NCBI RefSeq assembly: GCF_013359815.1
Contig: NZ_JABMCF010000035.1
Coordinates: 359,617-423,616, forward strand
From: Curtobacterium flaccumfaciens
GTDB lineage: Bacteria > Actinomycetota > Actinomycetes > Actinomycetales > Microbacteriaceae
DNA: 64,000 bases
Direction of reading: 5' to 3'
Shown here: one piece after another, positions 1-8,609 of the stretch
Layout of the letters: each line of letters begins with the position of its first letter
How positions within the stretch are numbered: the stretch's first letter is position 1
Notes under the pieces: model-generated
Seen by the model: the letters and a program-made list of their open reading frames with translations, nothing else
Told to the model about the DNA's origin: nothing
Database searches by the model: none
Position numbers and translations under genes: made by a program

Positions 1-833
1 CCGGCGAGCCCGGCCAGCACGGCGTCGATCGTGTCGGCCGGCACCTCGGCGAAGACCGGGTGCGTGGCGAGGTGGTGTTCGACGTCGGCGTCCTCACCGC
101 GGACGAGCGTGTCGAGCAGGTAGGTCAGCGGATCGAGCCAGTGCGCGCCCACGCTCGCCCAGGGCCAGTCGACCACCCAGACGAGCCCGGCGTCGTCGAC
201 GAGCAGGTTGTCCGCTCGGCAGTCGGCGTGCACGAGGTGCTCGCCGTCGACGAGTGCAGCGGCTCCCGCTGCCGCGCGGGCGATCGCGGGCCCGGCGTCG
301 AGGACGTGCGGCGGGACGACCTCGGCGACACGGACGGCGTCCGCGTCGTCGGCCAGCATCCGGTCCCAGGCTCCGAACTCACCGCGCAGGTCCTCGGCGA
401 TGCGGGGGAGCGTCGCCAGCCCACCGGTCGCGGGCGGCAGCGTGTGGAGTGCGTCGAGCACGGCCGTCGTGTCCGATCCGTCGAGGTGCCGCCCCGGGTG
501 CTGGCCTGCGACGTCGTCGAGCACGAGCGCGACCCAGTCGTCGCCGTCGACCGTGGCATGCAGCGCGTCGAGCAGCCGTGGCGCCTGCACGGTGGTCGGC
601 AGCTGGGCCATGACGGCGGCCTCGCGGCGGTGCAGCTCGAGGGCTGCCTCGTTGCGCGAGCGCGACACGGTCTTCACGAACGCCCGTCGTCCCGCCGCGG
701 TCGACACCCGGTCGGCGCTGCCGGGAGACCACCCGCTCGCCTGGGACTCGGCGGTCACGACCGGACCGCCCAGCACCCCCTCCACCTGCTGCCGCAGCGT
801 CGTCGGTACATCGGTCCAGGTGGTTCGCCCCAT
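1..833 (-). CDS. Phosphotransferase of the aminoglycoside/choline kinase-like fold, C-terminus cut by the window edge
   Basis: The first 277 residues of a protein kinase-like small-molecule phosphotransferase (APH family) are present and the stop codon lies outside the window. Visible motifs are the catalytic loop HADCRADN near residues 200-207 (H-x-D-x4-N) and the metal-binding region VVDWPW near residue 219, where the aspartate replaces the usual DFG-type position. A lysine in the FVKTVSRSR segment near residue 50 fits the ATP-binding lysine. The substrate cannot be read from sequence: members act on aminoglycosides, choline, homoserine, fructosamine or other small molecules. The ATG at 833-831 is preceded by TAGCGT at 845-840 with a 6-base gap and no ribosome-binding site, so the mRNA is probably leaderless. 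Confidence 0.85.
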   Translation of the reverse strand, partial: MGRTTWTDVPTTLRQQVEGVLGGPVVTAESQASGWSPGSADRVSTAAGRRAFVKTVSRSRNEAALELHRREAAVMAQLPTTVQAPRLLDALHATVDGDDWVALVLDDVAGQHPGRHLDGSDTTAVLDALHTLPPATGGLATLPRIAEDLRGEFGAWDRMLADDADAVRVAEVVPPHVLDAGPAIARAAAGAAALVDGEHLVHADCRADNLLVDDAGLVWVVDWPWASVGAHWLDPLTYLLDTLVRGEDADVEHHLATHPVFAEVPADTIDAVLAGLA

Positions 834-876
834 GCGCCGACGCTACCTGAGAACCCGTACACGAACGTGCATGCTC

Positions 877-921
877 GGCAACTTTGCGTTGGCAGCAAAG
901 GTGCCTGCGGTGTAAAGTTGC
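877..921 (+). promoter_or_regulatory. Promoter with overlapping inverted-repeat operator for the MFS exporter gene
   Basis: A candidate -35 TTGGCA (889-894) and -10 TAAAGT (913-918) are spaced by 18 bp. An 11-bp inverted repeat with one mismatch (GGCAACTTTGC at 877-887, GCAAAGGTGCC at 895-905) straddles the -35. A further copy in inverse orientation, GTAAAGTTGC at 912-921, covers the -10. Such overlap is what a repressor site would look like. The TetR-type regulator downstream of the exporter is the obvious candidate, but this link is inferred. Confidence 0.6.
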
Positions 922-1002
922 AGAGCCTGCAAGGTTGATACCCGTTCGGGGTCCCGACCAGGCCGACGACCACCACGCCACATCCCCTGTGAGGAACTCC
1001 GC

Positions 1003-3063
1003 ATGTCCACTGCCACCGCACCCGTCGAGGTGTCGCGCGGACGACAGGACTCCCCGGCGAACACGCCGGGCAAGCCGATCATGTCGCACCGCCAGATCCT
1101 GCTCGTCATCTACGGCCTGATGGCGGGCATGTTCCTGTCGTCGCTCGACCAGACCATCGTCGGCACGGCGATCCGCACGATCGGCGACGACCTGCACGGC
1201 CTCGACCAGCAGGCCTGGGTCACGACGGCCTACCTGATCGCGTCGACCATCACCACGCCGATCTACGGCAAGCTCTCCGACGTCTTCGGCCGTCGCCCGC
1301 TCTACATCTTCGGCATCGCGGTCTTCATCCTCGGGTCGCTGCTCTCGACCCTGTCGACGTCGATCACCATGCTCGCCGCCTTCCGCGCGTTCCAGGGCAT
1401 CGGTGCGGGTGCGCTGATGTCGCTGCCGCTCGCGATCATGGGCGACATCCTCGCGCCCCGTGAGCGCGCGAAGTACCAGGGCTACTTCCTGGCGGTCTTC
1501 GGCATCTCGTCCGTGATCGGCCCGCTCATCGGCGGCCTGTTCGCCGGTGCGAGCTCGATCGTCGGCATCACTGGCTGGCGCTGGGTGTTCCTGATCAACG
1601 TGCCGATCGGCGTCGCCGCGCTCCTCATGGTGATCGCGTTCCTGCACCTGCCGAAGTTCGGCGAGGCCAAGGCCAAGCCGCGCATCGACTGGTGGGGCGC
1701 GACCTCGGTCATCGTCACGCTCGCCCCGCTGCTCCTCGTCGCGGAGCAGGGCCGCACGTGGGGCTGGGGTTCGGCCAGCGCGATCGCCTGCTACGTCATC
1801 GGTGCGCTCGGCCTCGTCGCCTTCCTGGCGATCGAGACCCGCATGCAGGACGACGCGATCATCCCGCTCAAGCTCTTCCGCTCGAGCACGTTCTCGATGG
1901 CGACCATCCTGGGCTTCCTGGTCGGCTTCGCGATGTTCGGCGCGATGCTCACCATCCCGCTCTACCTGCAGATCGTCACCGGCCTGACGCCGACCGAGTC
2001 CGGGTTCGCGACGCTGCCGATGATCGGTGGCCTGATGATCGCCTCGATCGCTTCGGGGCAGATCGTGGCCCGCACCGGCCGCTACCGGATCTTCCCGGTC
2101 ATCGGCACGGCCCTGGTGTCGCTCGGCTACGTCGTCCTGACGTTCATGACGATCGACAAGCCGCTGTGGTTCCTGATGATCGGCATGTTCCTGATCGGCC
2201 TCGGGCTCGGCCAGCTCATGCAGAGCATCACCCTGGCATCGCAGAACTCGGTGGAGCCGCGTGACATGGGTGTGGCGACGTCGTCCGCTACGTTCTTCCG
2301 CCAGATCGGTGGCACGCTCGGCACCGCCGTCCTGCTGTCCGTCCTGTTCTCGCTCATGCCGACGAACATCCTGCACGCCACGGCGGACGAGTCGAACCTG
2401 AAGCCCGCCCTCAGCGCGGCGCTCGACCCGGAGGTCGCCAGCGCCAAGGCGAACCAGGGCGTCATGGACCAGATCTGGAACCCGATCGTCACCCCGCTCC
2501 AGCAGCAGGTGCAGTCCGGACTCGACACCGCCACCGACCAGGTGACCCAGGCCACTGCCGGGGCTCCCGATGCCGTGCAGCAGCAGGCGCTCACCGCCGC
2601 CGCCGACAAGGCGCAGGCGAGCGTGCAGGACGGCCGACTCGTCGTCGACTGGTCGGACTCGGGGCAGCGCACCTACTGGGTGGACCAGCTCGCACCGGAA
2701 CTGTCGAAGCAGATCGACAAGGGCGCGAACGACTCGAGCGACTCGAACGCCGAGACGAGCGACACGTCGTACCTCAACGGTGCGGACTCGGCCCTGACCC
2801 GGCCGTTCATGTCCGGGTTCAACGCCTCGGCCGTGACCGTCTACTGGGTCGGCTTCGCGGTGATCCTGCTCGCGTTCGTCCTGAGCTTCTTCTTCAAGGC
2901 GCCGCCGCTCCGCAAGAGCTCGGCCCTGCAGGAACAGGCGGACGACGCCGGCACCGCCGACGACCTCGAGGCGCAGGCCGTGCGGGCCGCGGACACGATG
3001 GGCTCGCCCACCGCTCCGGTCACCGGTTCGATCCCCGTCCAGGGCGGTCGGTCGCAGGTCTGA
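1003..3063 (+). CDS. MFS multidrug exporter, DHA2 (EmrB/QacA-like) family
   Basis: A 686-residue integral membrane protein of the 14-helix proton-coupled drug exporter family. The loop 2-3 motif GKLSDVFGRRP is near residue 88, and the helix-5 antiporter motif VIGPLIGGLFAG is near residues 170-180. A hydrophilic Ala/Gln/Asp-rich stretch of about 150 residues (roughly 455-605) precedes the last membrane helix (about 609-630), so it is an extracytoplasmic insertion as seen in larger actinobacterial DHA2 proteins. The C-terminal tail is cytoplasmic and polar. The ATG is preceded by TGAGGAA. A TetR regulator follows, which suggests induction by an exported toxic compound. The substrate is unknown. 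Confidence 0.9.
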   Translation: MSTATAPVEVSRGRQDSPANTPGKPIMSHRQILLVIYGLMAGMFLSSLDQTIVGTAIRTIGDDLHGLDQQAWVTTAYLIASTITTPIYGKLSDVFGRRPLYIFGIAVFILGSLLSTLSTSITMLAAFRAFQGIGAGALMSLPLAIMGDILAPRERAKYQGYFLAVFGISSVIGPLIGGLFAGASSIVGITGWRWVFLINVPIGVAALLMVIAFLHLPKFGEAKAKPRIDWWGATSVIVTLAPLLLVAEQGRTWGWGSASAIACYVIGALGLVAFLAIETRMQDDAIIPLKLFRSSTFSMATILGFLVGFAMFGAMLTIPLYLQIVTGLTPTESGFATLPMIGGLMIASIASGQIVARTGRYRIFPVIGTALVSLGYVVLTFMTIDKPLWFLMIGMFLIGLGLGQLMQSITLASQNSVEPRDMGVATSSATFFRQIGGTLGTAVLLSVLFSLMPTNILHATADESNLKPALSAALDPEVASAKANQGVMDQIWNPIVTPLQQQVQSGLDTATDQVTQATAGAPDAVQQQALTAAADKAQASVQDGRLVVDWSDSGQRTYWVDQLAPELSKQIDKGANDSSDSNAETSDTSYLNGADSALTRPFMSGFNASAVTVYWVGFAVILLAFVLSFFFKAPPLRKSSALQEQADDAGTADDLEAQAVRAADTMGSPTAPVTGSIPVQGGRSQV

Positions 3064-3066
3064 ACC

Positions 3067-3106
3067 ACGCCGGGCCTCCCCGTCACACGACGCGGAGGCC
3101 CGGCGT
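3067..3106 (+). terminator. GC-rich hairpin terminator after the MFS gene
   Basis: Arms of 13 bp (3067-3079 and 3094-3106) pair perfectly, and an inner CGTC/GACG pair (3081-3084, 3089-3092) extends the stem. There is no U-tract, as is usual for terminators in this window. It lies between the exporter and the TetR gene and could lower transcription of the latter. Confidence 0.65.
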
Positions 3107-3140
3107 CGCACGGACCCGAGAGCAGGACGGAGCGCAGCAC

Positions 3141-3734
3141 GTGCACCAGCCCACCACCACCGAGGACCTCGTCGCGAGCGACTGCGGCCTGCGGGAACGC
3201 AAGAAGCAGCAGACCCGGTCGGCCATCCACCGGTCGGCACTCGCCCTGGTCACCGACCACGGGCTCGCCGGGGTGACGGTCGAGCAGATCTGCGCGGACG
3301 CCGGGGTCTCCCCGCGGACGTTCTTCAACTACTTCCCGTCGAAGGCCGAGGCAGCCCTCGGACTGCCGGCGACGACGGTCCCGGACGCGGCGCGCGCTGC
3401 GTTCCTCGGTTCCACGGGGCCGCTCGTGTCGGACCTCTGCGACCTCGTCGCGCACACGGTCACCCTGCCGCAGGATCGCCGGCGCATGAAGGAGCTCGTC
3501 CGAGCCCGCCCCGAGATGGTCCCGGCGATGATGCAGTGGATGGCGCACGCGCGGCAGACCGTGCTGGCGGTCGCCGCCGAGCGCGTCGATGAGGACACCG
3601 CGCGGACCGCGACCACCCTCGTGATGGCCGCCGTGATCGAGTCCGCCCACCGGTCGGCGGACGGCTCCCGCGACGAGCTCGCGGCGCGGCTGCGCGCGGT
3701 CGTCGCCGAGATGGGGCGGCTCGCCACCGCCTGA
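3141..3734 (+). CDS. TetR/AcrR-family transcriptional regulator
   Basis: A 197-residue protein with an N-terminal TetR helix-turn-helix. RKKQQTRSAIHRSALALV (about residues 20-37) is followed by the recognition segment VEQICADAGVSPRTFFNYFPSK (about 46-67). The C-terminal ligand-binding part is helical and not assignable. The start is taken as GTG at 3141, with GGACGGAG upstream. It lies just downstream of the drug exporter on the same strand, separated by a strong hairpin, so it is likely the local repressor acting on the inverted repeats at 877-921. That pairing is inference. Confidence 0.9.
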   Translation: MHQPTTTEDLVASDCGLRERKKQQTRSAIHRSALALVTDHGLAGVTVEQICADAGVSPRTFFNYFPSKAEAALGLPATTVPDAARAAFLGSTGPLVSDLCDLVAHTVTLPQDRRRMKELVRARPEMVPAMMQWMAHARQTVLAVAAERVDEDTARTATTLVMAAVIESAHRSADGSRDELAARLRAVVAEMGRLATA

Positions 3735-3774
3735 CCAGCGTGACCATCGTGTCGCCCCCGGCGCGGGGCGACCA

Positions 3775-3823
3775 CGGCCTGGAGGCGCGGTGTGGGTCGG
3801 ACCCGCACCGCGCCTCCAGGCCG
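3775..3823. terminator. Long perfect hairpin after the TetR gene (CCTGGAGGC family)
   Basis: Eighteen-bp perfect arms at 3775-3792 and 3806-3823, with GGGTC/GACCC complementarity inside the loop. Probable terminator for tetR. The arm core CCTGGAGGCGCGG recurs at several other places in this window, see the repeat finding. Confidence 0.7.
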
Positions 3824-3903
3824 TTGTCGCGTCCACGCCGTCGGTCGCGCAGTCATCGGACGGTTGGGCGACCACTTTCGCCAAAATCGCAAGAACAAGG
3901 CTC

Positions 3904-3932
3904 TTGACGCGCGAGACATCGGATGTTTTGAT
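3904..3932 (+). promoter_or_regulatory. Fucose-operon promoter with GntR-type operator in the spacer
   Basis: A -35 TTGACG (3904-3909) and a -10 TTTGAT (3927-3932) are separated by exactly 17 bp. The perfect palindrome ACATC-G-GATGT (3916-3926) fills the 3' part of the spacer. Related palindromes occur at 14158-14170 and 15157-15167 before the divergent half of the fucose locus. The FadR-type regulator encoded at 11710-12387 is the likely binder, which is inferred from proximity and site size. Confidence 0.7.
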
Positions 3933-3974
3933 TGCACCGTTCGGTCGACGGAGACCGGACGGCAGGAGACACAG

Positions 3975-5312
3975 ATGAGCCGCATCACCGGTCTGCACGT
4001 GCACGACATCCGGTTCCCGACCTCGCGAGAGCACGACGGGTCCGACGCCATGAACCCCGCACCCGACTACTCCGCCGCCTACGTCGAGCTCACCACCGAC
4101 GCGCTCGACGGCCTGGTCGGCACCGGCTTCGTCTTCACCATCGGCCGCGGCAACGAGGTGCAGGAGTCGGCGATCGCAGCCCTCCGTGGGCACGTCGTCG
4201 GCGCCGATGCCGAGGCGGTCCTCGCCGACATGGGCGGCACCTGGCGCGCGATGGTGCACGACTCGCAGCTGCGGTGGCTCGGCCCGGAGAAGGGCGTCAT
4301 GCACATGGCGATCGGCGCCGTGGTGAACGCCCTGTGGGACCTGCGTGCGAAGCGTGCGGGGCAGCCGCTGTGGGCCCTGCTCGCCGACCTGCGCCCCGAG
4401 GAGCTCGTCGACCTGGTGGACTTCCGGTACCTGACCGACGCGATCACCCCGGCCGAGGCGCTCGAACTGTTCCGCGCCGCCGAACCGATGCGTGCCGAAC
4501 GTCGAGCGCGCCTGGAGCGTGCGGGCTACCGTGCCTACACGACGACCCCGGGCTGGCTCGGCTACGACGACGAGAAGCTCGCGCGGCTGTGCCGGGAAGC
4601 CGTGGACGACGGGTTCACCCAGATCAAGCTGAAGGTCGGCGGCGACGTCGACGAGGACGTCCGACGGATGGGCATCGCCCGTGCCACCGTCGGCCCGGAC
4701 GTCCGGATCGCGATCGATGCGAACCAGCGCTGGGACGTCGACGAGGCCGTGGCGTGGATCGACCGGCTCCGCCCCTTCGACGTCGCGTGGGTCGAGGAGC
4801 CGACGAGCCCGGACGACATCCTCGCCCACGCCGAGATCGCCCGGCGCATCGCCCCGATCCCGGTCGCGACGGGGGAGCACATGGCGAACCGGGTGATCGC
4901 GAAGCAGCTGATCCAGGCCGGGTCGATGTCGGTGCTGCAGATCGACGCCACCCGGGTCGCCGGGGTGAACGAGAACCTGGCGATCCTGCTCCTCGCCGCC
5001 AAGCACGGCGTCCGTGTGTGCCCGCACGCCGGCGGCGTCGGCCTGTGCGAGGCGGTGCAGCACCTGTCGATGTTCGACGCGGTCGCCCTGACCGGTGACC
5101 TCGACACCCGGTGCATCGAGTTCGTCGACCACCTGCACGAGCACTTCGTGACACCGGTCGACGTCCACGACGGCCGCTACTGGCCGCCGACCACGCCCGG
5201 CGCCGGCACCGAGATGCTCGCCGACACCCTGACCACCCACGCGTTCCCGGACGGCCCGGTCTGGGCCGAGTCCGATCCCGATCGGGTCCCGGACGCCGTC
5301 CGGGTCGCCTGA
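3975..5312 (+). CDS. L-fuconate dehydratase (enolase superfamily)
   Basis: A 445-residue enolase-superfamily protein that should dehydrate L-fuconate to 2-keto-3-deoxy-L-fuconate (EC 4.2.1.68). The superfamily features are visible: the KxK motif (IKLKVGG, near residue 219), metal ligands in IDANQRWD (near 245), VEEPTSPDD (near 274) and the glutamate in TGEHMAN (near 297), and a catalytic histidine in VCPHAGGVG (near 350). Length agrees with the family (about 440). The ATG at 3975 has GGCAGGAG upstream. In-frame codons before it overlap the promoter, so a longer form is unlikely. It is the first gene of the sugar-uptake operon and its substrate assignment is supported by the fucosidase, mutarotase, dehydrogenase and lactonase nearby. 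Confidence 0.9.
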   Translation: MSRITGLHVHDIRFPTSREHDGSDAMNPAPDYSAAYVELTTDALDGLVGTGFVFTIGRGNEVQESAIAALRGHVVGADAEAVLADMGGTWRAMVHDSQLRWLGPEKGVMHMAIGAVVNALWDLRAKRAGQPLWALLADLRPEELVDLVDFRYLTDAITPAEALELFRAAEPMRAERRARLERAGYRAYTTTPGWLGYDDEKLARLCREAVDDGFTQIKLKVGGDVDEDVRRMGIARATVGPDVRIAIDANQRWDVDEAVAWIDRLRPFDVAWVEEPTSPDDILAHAEIARRIAPIPVATGEHMANRVIAKQLIQAGSMSVLQIDATRVAGVNENLAILLLAAKHGVRVCPHAGGVGLCEAVQHLSMFDAVALTGDLDTRCIEFVDHLHEHFVTPVDVHDGRYWPPTTPGAGTEMLADTLTTHAFPDGPVWAESDPDRVPDAVRVA

Positions 5313-5357
5313 ACACCCCACCGCACACCCCATCACCACGACGAAGTGGAGACACCG

Positions 5358-6593
5358 ATGCAACGACGACGCACCGCCGGGCTGGCGGCAGCAGCAGCTG
5401 CCGTGCTCGTGCTCACCGGCTGTTCCGCTGGCAGCAACGCCAGCGACGGTCAGTCCGAGGACTCCCTCACCTGGGCCATGTGGATCGCCGGGAAGGAGGA
5501 CAAGGCCGCGTGGCAGAAGGTCGCCGACACCGTCAAGACCGACGACGACGTGGACGTGTCGATCCAGGGCTCCCCGTTCAACGACTACTGGACGAAGCTC
5601 CGCACGCAGCTGTCGACCGGCACCGCCCCGTGCATCGTGAGCATCCAGTCGCTCCGCGCCGCGAACTACACGGACGTGCTCGTGCCGATCGACGACATGG
5701 CGAAGCAGGCCGACCTCGACCTGAGCGAGTACGACCAGACCGGGCTCGACGGCATGAAGGTCGACGGCAAGCTCTACGGGCTGCCGTACGACACCGGCCC
5801 CATGGTCATGTTCTACAACAAGGACATCTTCGACAAGGCGGGCGTCCCCGAGCCGAAGCCGGGCTGGACGGTCGACGAGTTCGAGGACGCCGCGAAGCAA
5901 CTCAAGGCCGCCGGCACACCGATCTGGGGCACGAGCGTCGAGGACATCCCCCTCGAGTCGATGATCCTCGGCTACAACGGCGGTCGGGTCATCGGGGCCG
6001 ACGGCACGCTCGACGCCTCGAACACGGAGTTCGCCGAGGGGCTCGACTGGATCGGCGGTCTGGTGAAGGACGGCTACGCCACACAGGCGAGCACCGACGG
6101 TTCCACCGACGACAACGCGTTCGTGTCCGGTGACGTCGCCATGTACAGCGATGGCCCCTGGTCGATCATCAGCCAGAAGGCCAAGGTCAAGTTCGACCTC
6201 GGCATCACGACGATCCCCTCGGGCACGGACGGCCCCAGCTCGTTCGCCGCCGGGTCGGGCTTCGGCATCTCGAAGCAGTGCAAGTACCCCGAGCAGGCGT
6301 TCAAGGCCATCACCACGATGACGAACGAGGCCACGCTCACCTCCCTCGCCGAGCAGGGTCGCGCCTTCCCGGCACGCACCGCGGCGCAGCAGGCCTGGTA
6401 CGACAACGCCGGCATCGACGGGGTCGAGGACGCCCTGAAGACCGGGCTCGAGAACGCCACCCCGTTGCCCGGCAACAAGCAGAGCGACCAGCTCAACCAG
6501 CTCTTCGCGCAGTACGCCCTGCAGGCGGTGAACGGACAGACCTCCGGCAAGGAGACGATGTCGTCCATCGCGAGCCAGCTCGGCTCGCAGTGA
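5358..6593 (+). CDS. Carbohydrate ABC transporter substrate-binding lipoprotein
   Basis: A 411-residue family-1 extracellular solute-binding protein. It has a type II signal peptide with the lipobox LTGC (lipidated Cys22) and a typical sugar-binding fold sequence including the SGDVAMYSDGPW segment near residue 257. The ATG at 5358 is chosen because GGAG (5348-5351) sits at the right distance. An in-frame GTG at 5346 would overlap that site. It follows the fuconate dehydratase by 45 bases and precedes two permeases, so it presumably captures L-fucose or fucosylated oligosaccharides for import. Ligand identity is inferred from context only. Confidence 0.9.
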   Translation: MQRRRTAGLAAAAAAVLVLTGCSAGSNASDGQSEDSLTWAMWIAGKEDKAAWQKVADTVKTDDDVDVSIQGSPFNDYWTKLRTQLSTGTAPCIVSIQSLRAANYTDVLVPIDDMAKQADLDLSEYDQTGLDGMKVDGKLYGLPYDTGPMVMFYNKDIFDKAGVPEPKPGWTVDEFEDAAKQLKAAGTPIWGTSVEDIPLESMILGYNGGRVIGADGTLDASNTEFAEGLDWIGGLVKDGYATQASTDGSTDDNAFVSGDVAMYSDGPWSIISQKAKVKFDLGITTIPSGTDGPSSFAAGSGFGISKQCKYPEQAFKAITTMTNEATLTSLAEQGRAFPARTAAQQAWYDNAGIDGVEDALKTGLENATPLPGNKQSDQLNQLFAQYALQAVNGQTSGKETMSSIASQLGSQ

Positions 6594-6619
6594 CGGGCGT
6601 CACCCCCTGACGGACGGAA

Positions 6620-6645
6620 GGCGCGGGTGGACCCCGCCCCGCGCC
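6620..6645 (+). terminator. Intercistronic hairpin between binding protein and permease genes
   Basis: Perfect 8-bp arms GGCGCGGG (6620-6627) and CCCGCGCC (6638-6645) lie in the gap between the binding-protein gene and the first permease. Hairpins at this place in sugar ABC operons commonly reduce read-through or stabilise upstream mRNA, giving more binding protein than permease. The function here is inferred. Confidence 0.5.
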
Positions 6646-6701
6646 TCCCGGCCTGTCCCATCCCCTGACCAGGACCGCGCGAACGACGAGGAGGTCGTCG
6701 C

Positions 6702-7676
6702 ATGACCACCATCCAGGACCCACCCGCCGAGGCGGCGCTGCCCGCCCCCGCGGTCGCGGTCGCGACCGGCGCAGCTCCGCGCCGGAAGGACAGCGGCGCC
6801 GACGCCGAGCTCGGCCGCCGCTCCTGGTGGGGCGCCGCCTTCGCCGCTCCGCACTCGATCGGCCTCGTCGTGTTCACGGCGTTCCCGATCCTCGCGTCGC
6901 TCGTCGTGAGCTTCATGAACTGGCCGATGCTCGGCGAACGCTCGTGGGCCGGCCTGTCGAACTACGCGCAGCTCTTCTCCGACCCCATCTTCCGCACCGT
7001 GACGCTGAACACCGTGCTGTTCGTCGTGCTCTACGTGCCGCTCAACCTGGTCGTGTCCCTCGGGCTCGCGGCCTGGCTCACGCCGAAGATCCGCCACCGG
7101 CACGTCTTCCGCGTGCTGTTCTTCATCCCGACCATCACGCCGATCGTCGCGAACGTCGTCGTCTGGCGGATGCTGTACCAGCCGGGCGGTGCCATCGACG
7201 CGACGCTGCAGTCGACCGTCGGCGTGAACGCACCGAACTTCCTGGCCGACGACAACTGGGCCATGCTCGCCGTCGTCGCGATGAGCGTCTGGCAGGGGTT
7301 CGGCTACAACATGCTGATCTTCTCGGCAGCGCTCGACTCGGTGCCGGAGAACCAGATCGAGGCTGCGCAGCTCGACGGGGCGAACGCCTGGCAGATGTTC
7401 TGGCGGATCAAGTTCCCGCTCATCTCGCCGTCGATCTTCTTCGCGACGATGATGACCCTGATCACCTCGTTCCAGGTGTTCGTGCAGCCGTTCGTCCTGA
7501 CGAAGGGCGGCCCCGGCACCGCCACCGAGACCCTGGTGCAGTACATCTACAACACGGGGTTCCAGACCCAGCAGCTCGGACTCGCATCGGCCGGAGCGTG
7601 GGTGCTGTTCGTCATCATCCTCGGCATCACGGCCATCCAGTTCCTCGGACAGAAGCGGTGGGTGCACTATGAGTGA
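6702..7676 (+). CDS. Sugar ABC transporter permease, MalF/UgpA-like
   Basis: A 324-residue inner-membrane permease of the binding-protein-dependent sugar transporter class. Six or so hydrophobic helices follow an N-terminal polar tail of about 40 residues. The cytoplasmic EAA loop that contacts the ATPase reads IEAAQLDGANAWQMFWRIKF (near residues 219-238). The ATG is preceded by GAGGAGG. The 3' end overlaps the next permease gene by 8 bases, so the two are translationally coupled. It should form the heterodimeric membrane channel with the next gene for uptake of fucose or fucosides. Confidence 0.92.
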   Translation: MTTIQDPPAEAALPAPAVAVATGAAPRRKDSGADAELGRRSWWGAAFAAPHSIGLVVFTAFPILASLVVSFMNWPMLGERSWAGLSNYAQLFSDPIFRTVTLNTVLFVVLYVPLNLVVSLGLAAWLTPKIRHRHVFRVLFFIPTITPIVANVVVWRMLYQPGGAIDATLQSTVGVNAPNFLADDNWAMLAVVAMSVWQGFGYNMLIFSAALDSVPENQIEAAQLDGANAWQMFWRIKFPLISPSIFFATMMTLITSFQVFVQPFVLTKGGPGTATETLVQYIYNTGFQTQQLGLASAGAWVLFVIILGITAIQFLGQKRWVHYE

Positions 7677-8559
7677 GCTGACCTCGTCCAACCGGACGAT
7701 CAACCCGCGGGCGCTGCCCCGCACGCACCGGCAGACCGGCCGGGTGCGCCACGCGGTGGGCTACGTGCTGCTCTGCCTGGTGGCCCTGCTGTTCGTCTCG
7801 CCGCTCATCTACATGGTGGCGACGAGCCTGAAGCCGTCGGCCGACGTGTTCACGACCCCGCCGACGCTCTGGGGCTCGTCCATCGAGTGGGGCAACTACG
7901 CACAGGCGTTCACGTACCTGCCGTTCGCCCGGTTCATCCTGAACGGCGTCTTCGTCGCCGCGGCCGGCACGGCGATCAACGTCGCCGTCGCGGTGCTGTC
8001 CGGCTACGCGTTCTCACGACTGCGGTGGCGCGGCCGGAACACGGTGTTCGTCCTGTTCCTGGCGACGCTGATGATCCCGCAGGACGTCCTCGTCATCCCG
8101 ATGTACGTGATGATGCAGGGCTTCGGGTGGGTCGACACGTTCCAGGCGCTCATCATCCCGTGGGCGTTCACGGCACTCGGCGCGTTCCTGGTGCGGCAGT
8201 TCTTCCTCACCGTGCCGCAGGAGCTCGACGACGCCGCCCGGGTGGACGGTGCCGGAGCGATCCGGACGTTCTTCTCGGTGATGCTCCCGCTGGCCCGACC
8301 GACGATGGCGGTCCTCGCCGTCTTCTCGTTCATCGCGTACTGGAACTCGTTCCTCTGGCCGCTCGTCATCGTCAACGACGTCGAGGCCCGTGGCACCATC
8401 CCGCTCGGCCTGCAGCAGTTCTTCGGGCAGCAGGGCTCCGAGTGGAACCTCGTGATGGCGGCGTCGGTGATCTCGATGCTGCCCACGGTGGTCCTGCTGA
8501 TCCTGCTCCAGAAGCACCTCGTCAAGGGGATCGTCACCAGCGGTCTCGGCGGCCGGTGA
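7669..8559 (+). CDS. Sugar ABC transporter permease, MalG-like
   Basis: A 296-residue permease with six predicted helices and the EAA loop ELDDAARVDGAGAIRTFFSV (near residues 185-204). It is the partner of the preceding permease, whose gene it overlaps. No ATP-binding subunit gene follows. In Gram-positive bacteria such importers often share a genome-wide MsiK/MsmK-type ATPase, which must then be encoded elsewhere. The next gene is a fucosidase, which fits import of fucosylated material. Confidence 0.92.
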   Translation: MSELTSSNRTINPRALPRTHRQTGRVRHAVGYVLLCLVALLFVSPLIYMVATSLKPSADVFTTPPTLWGSSIEWGNYAQAFTYLPFARFILNGVFVAAAGTAINVAVAVLSGYAFSRLRWRGRNTVFVLFLATLMIPQDVLVIPMYVMMQGFGWVDTFQALIIPWAFTALGAFLVRQFFLTVPQELDDAARVDGAGAIRTFFSVMLPLARPTMAVLAVFSFIAYWNSFLWPLVIVNDVEARGTIPLGLQQFFGQQGSEWNLVMAASVISMLPTVVLLILLQKHLVKGIVTSGLGGR

Positions 8560-8609
8560 CACCGCCGACCGGCCCTCTCTCGTCCTCCACTGAAAGGAAC
8601 ACTGGCCTC

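Noticed and set aside
379..3240. A 953-residue open frame on the minus strand
   Set aside because: It is antisense to the phosphotransferase start and the MFS gene, has a very biased Arg/Asp/Glu composition and no domain; it is a GC-rich shadow frame. The same holds for other long minus-strand frames such as 2841-5900 and 26408-29275.
5346..5357. GTG 5346 as start of the sugar-binding lipoprotein
   Set aside because: The GGAG serving ATG 5358 lies within these codons, and the signal peptide begins properly at ATG 5358.
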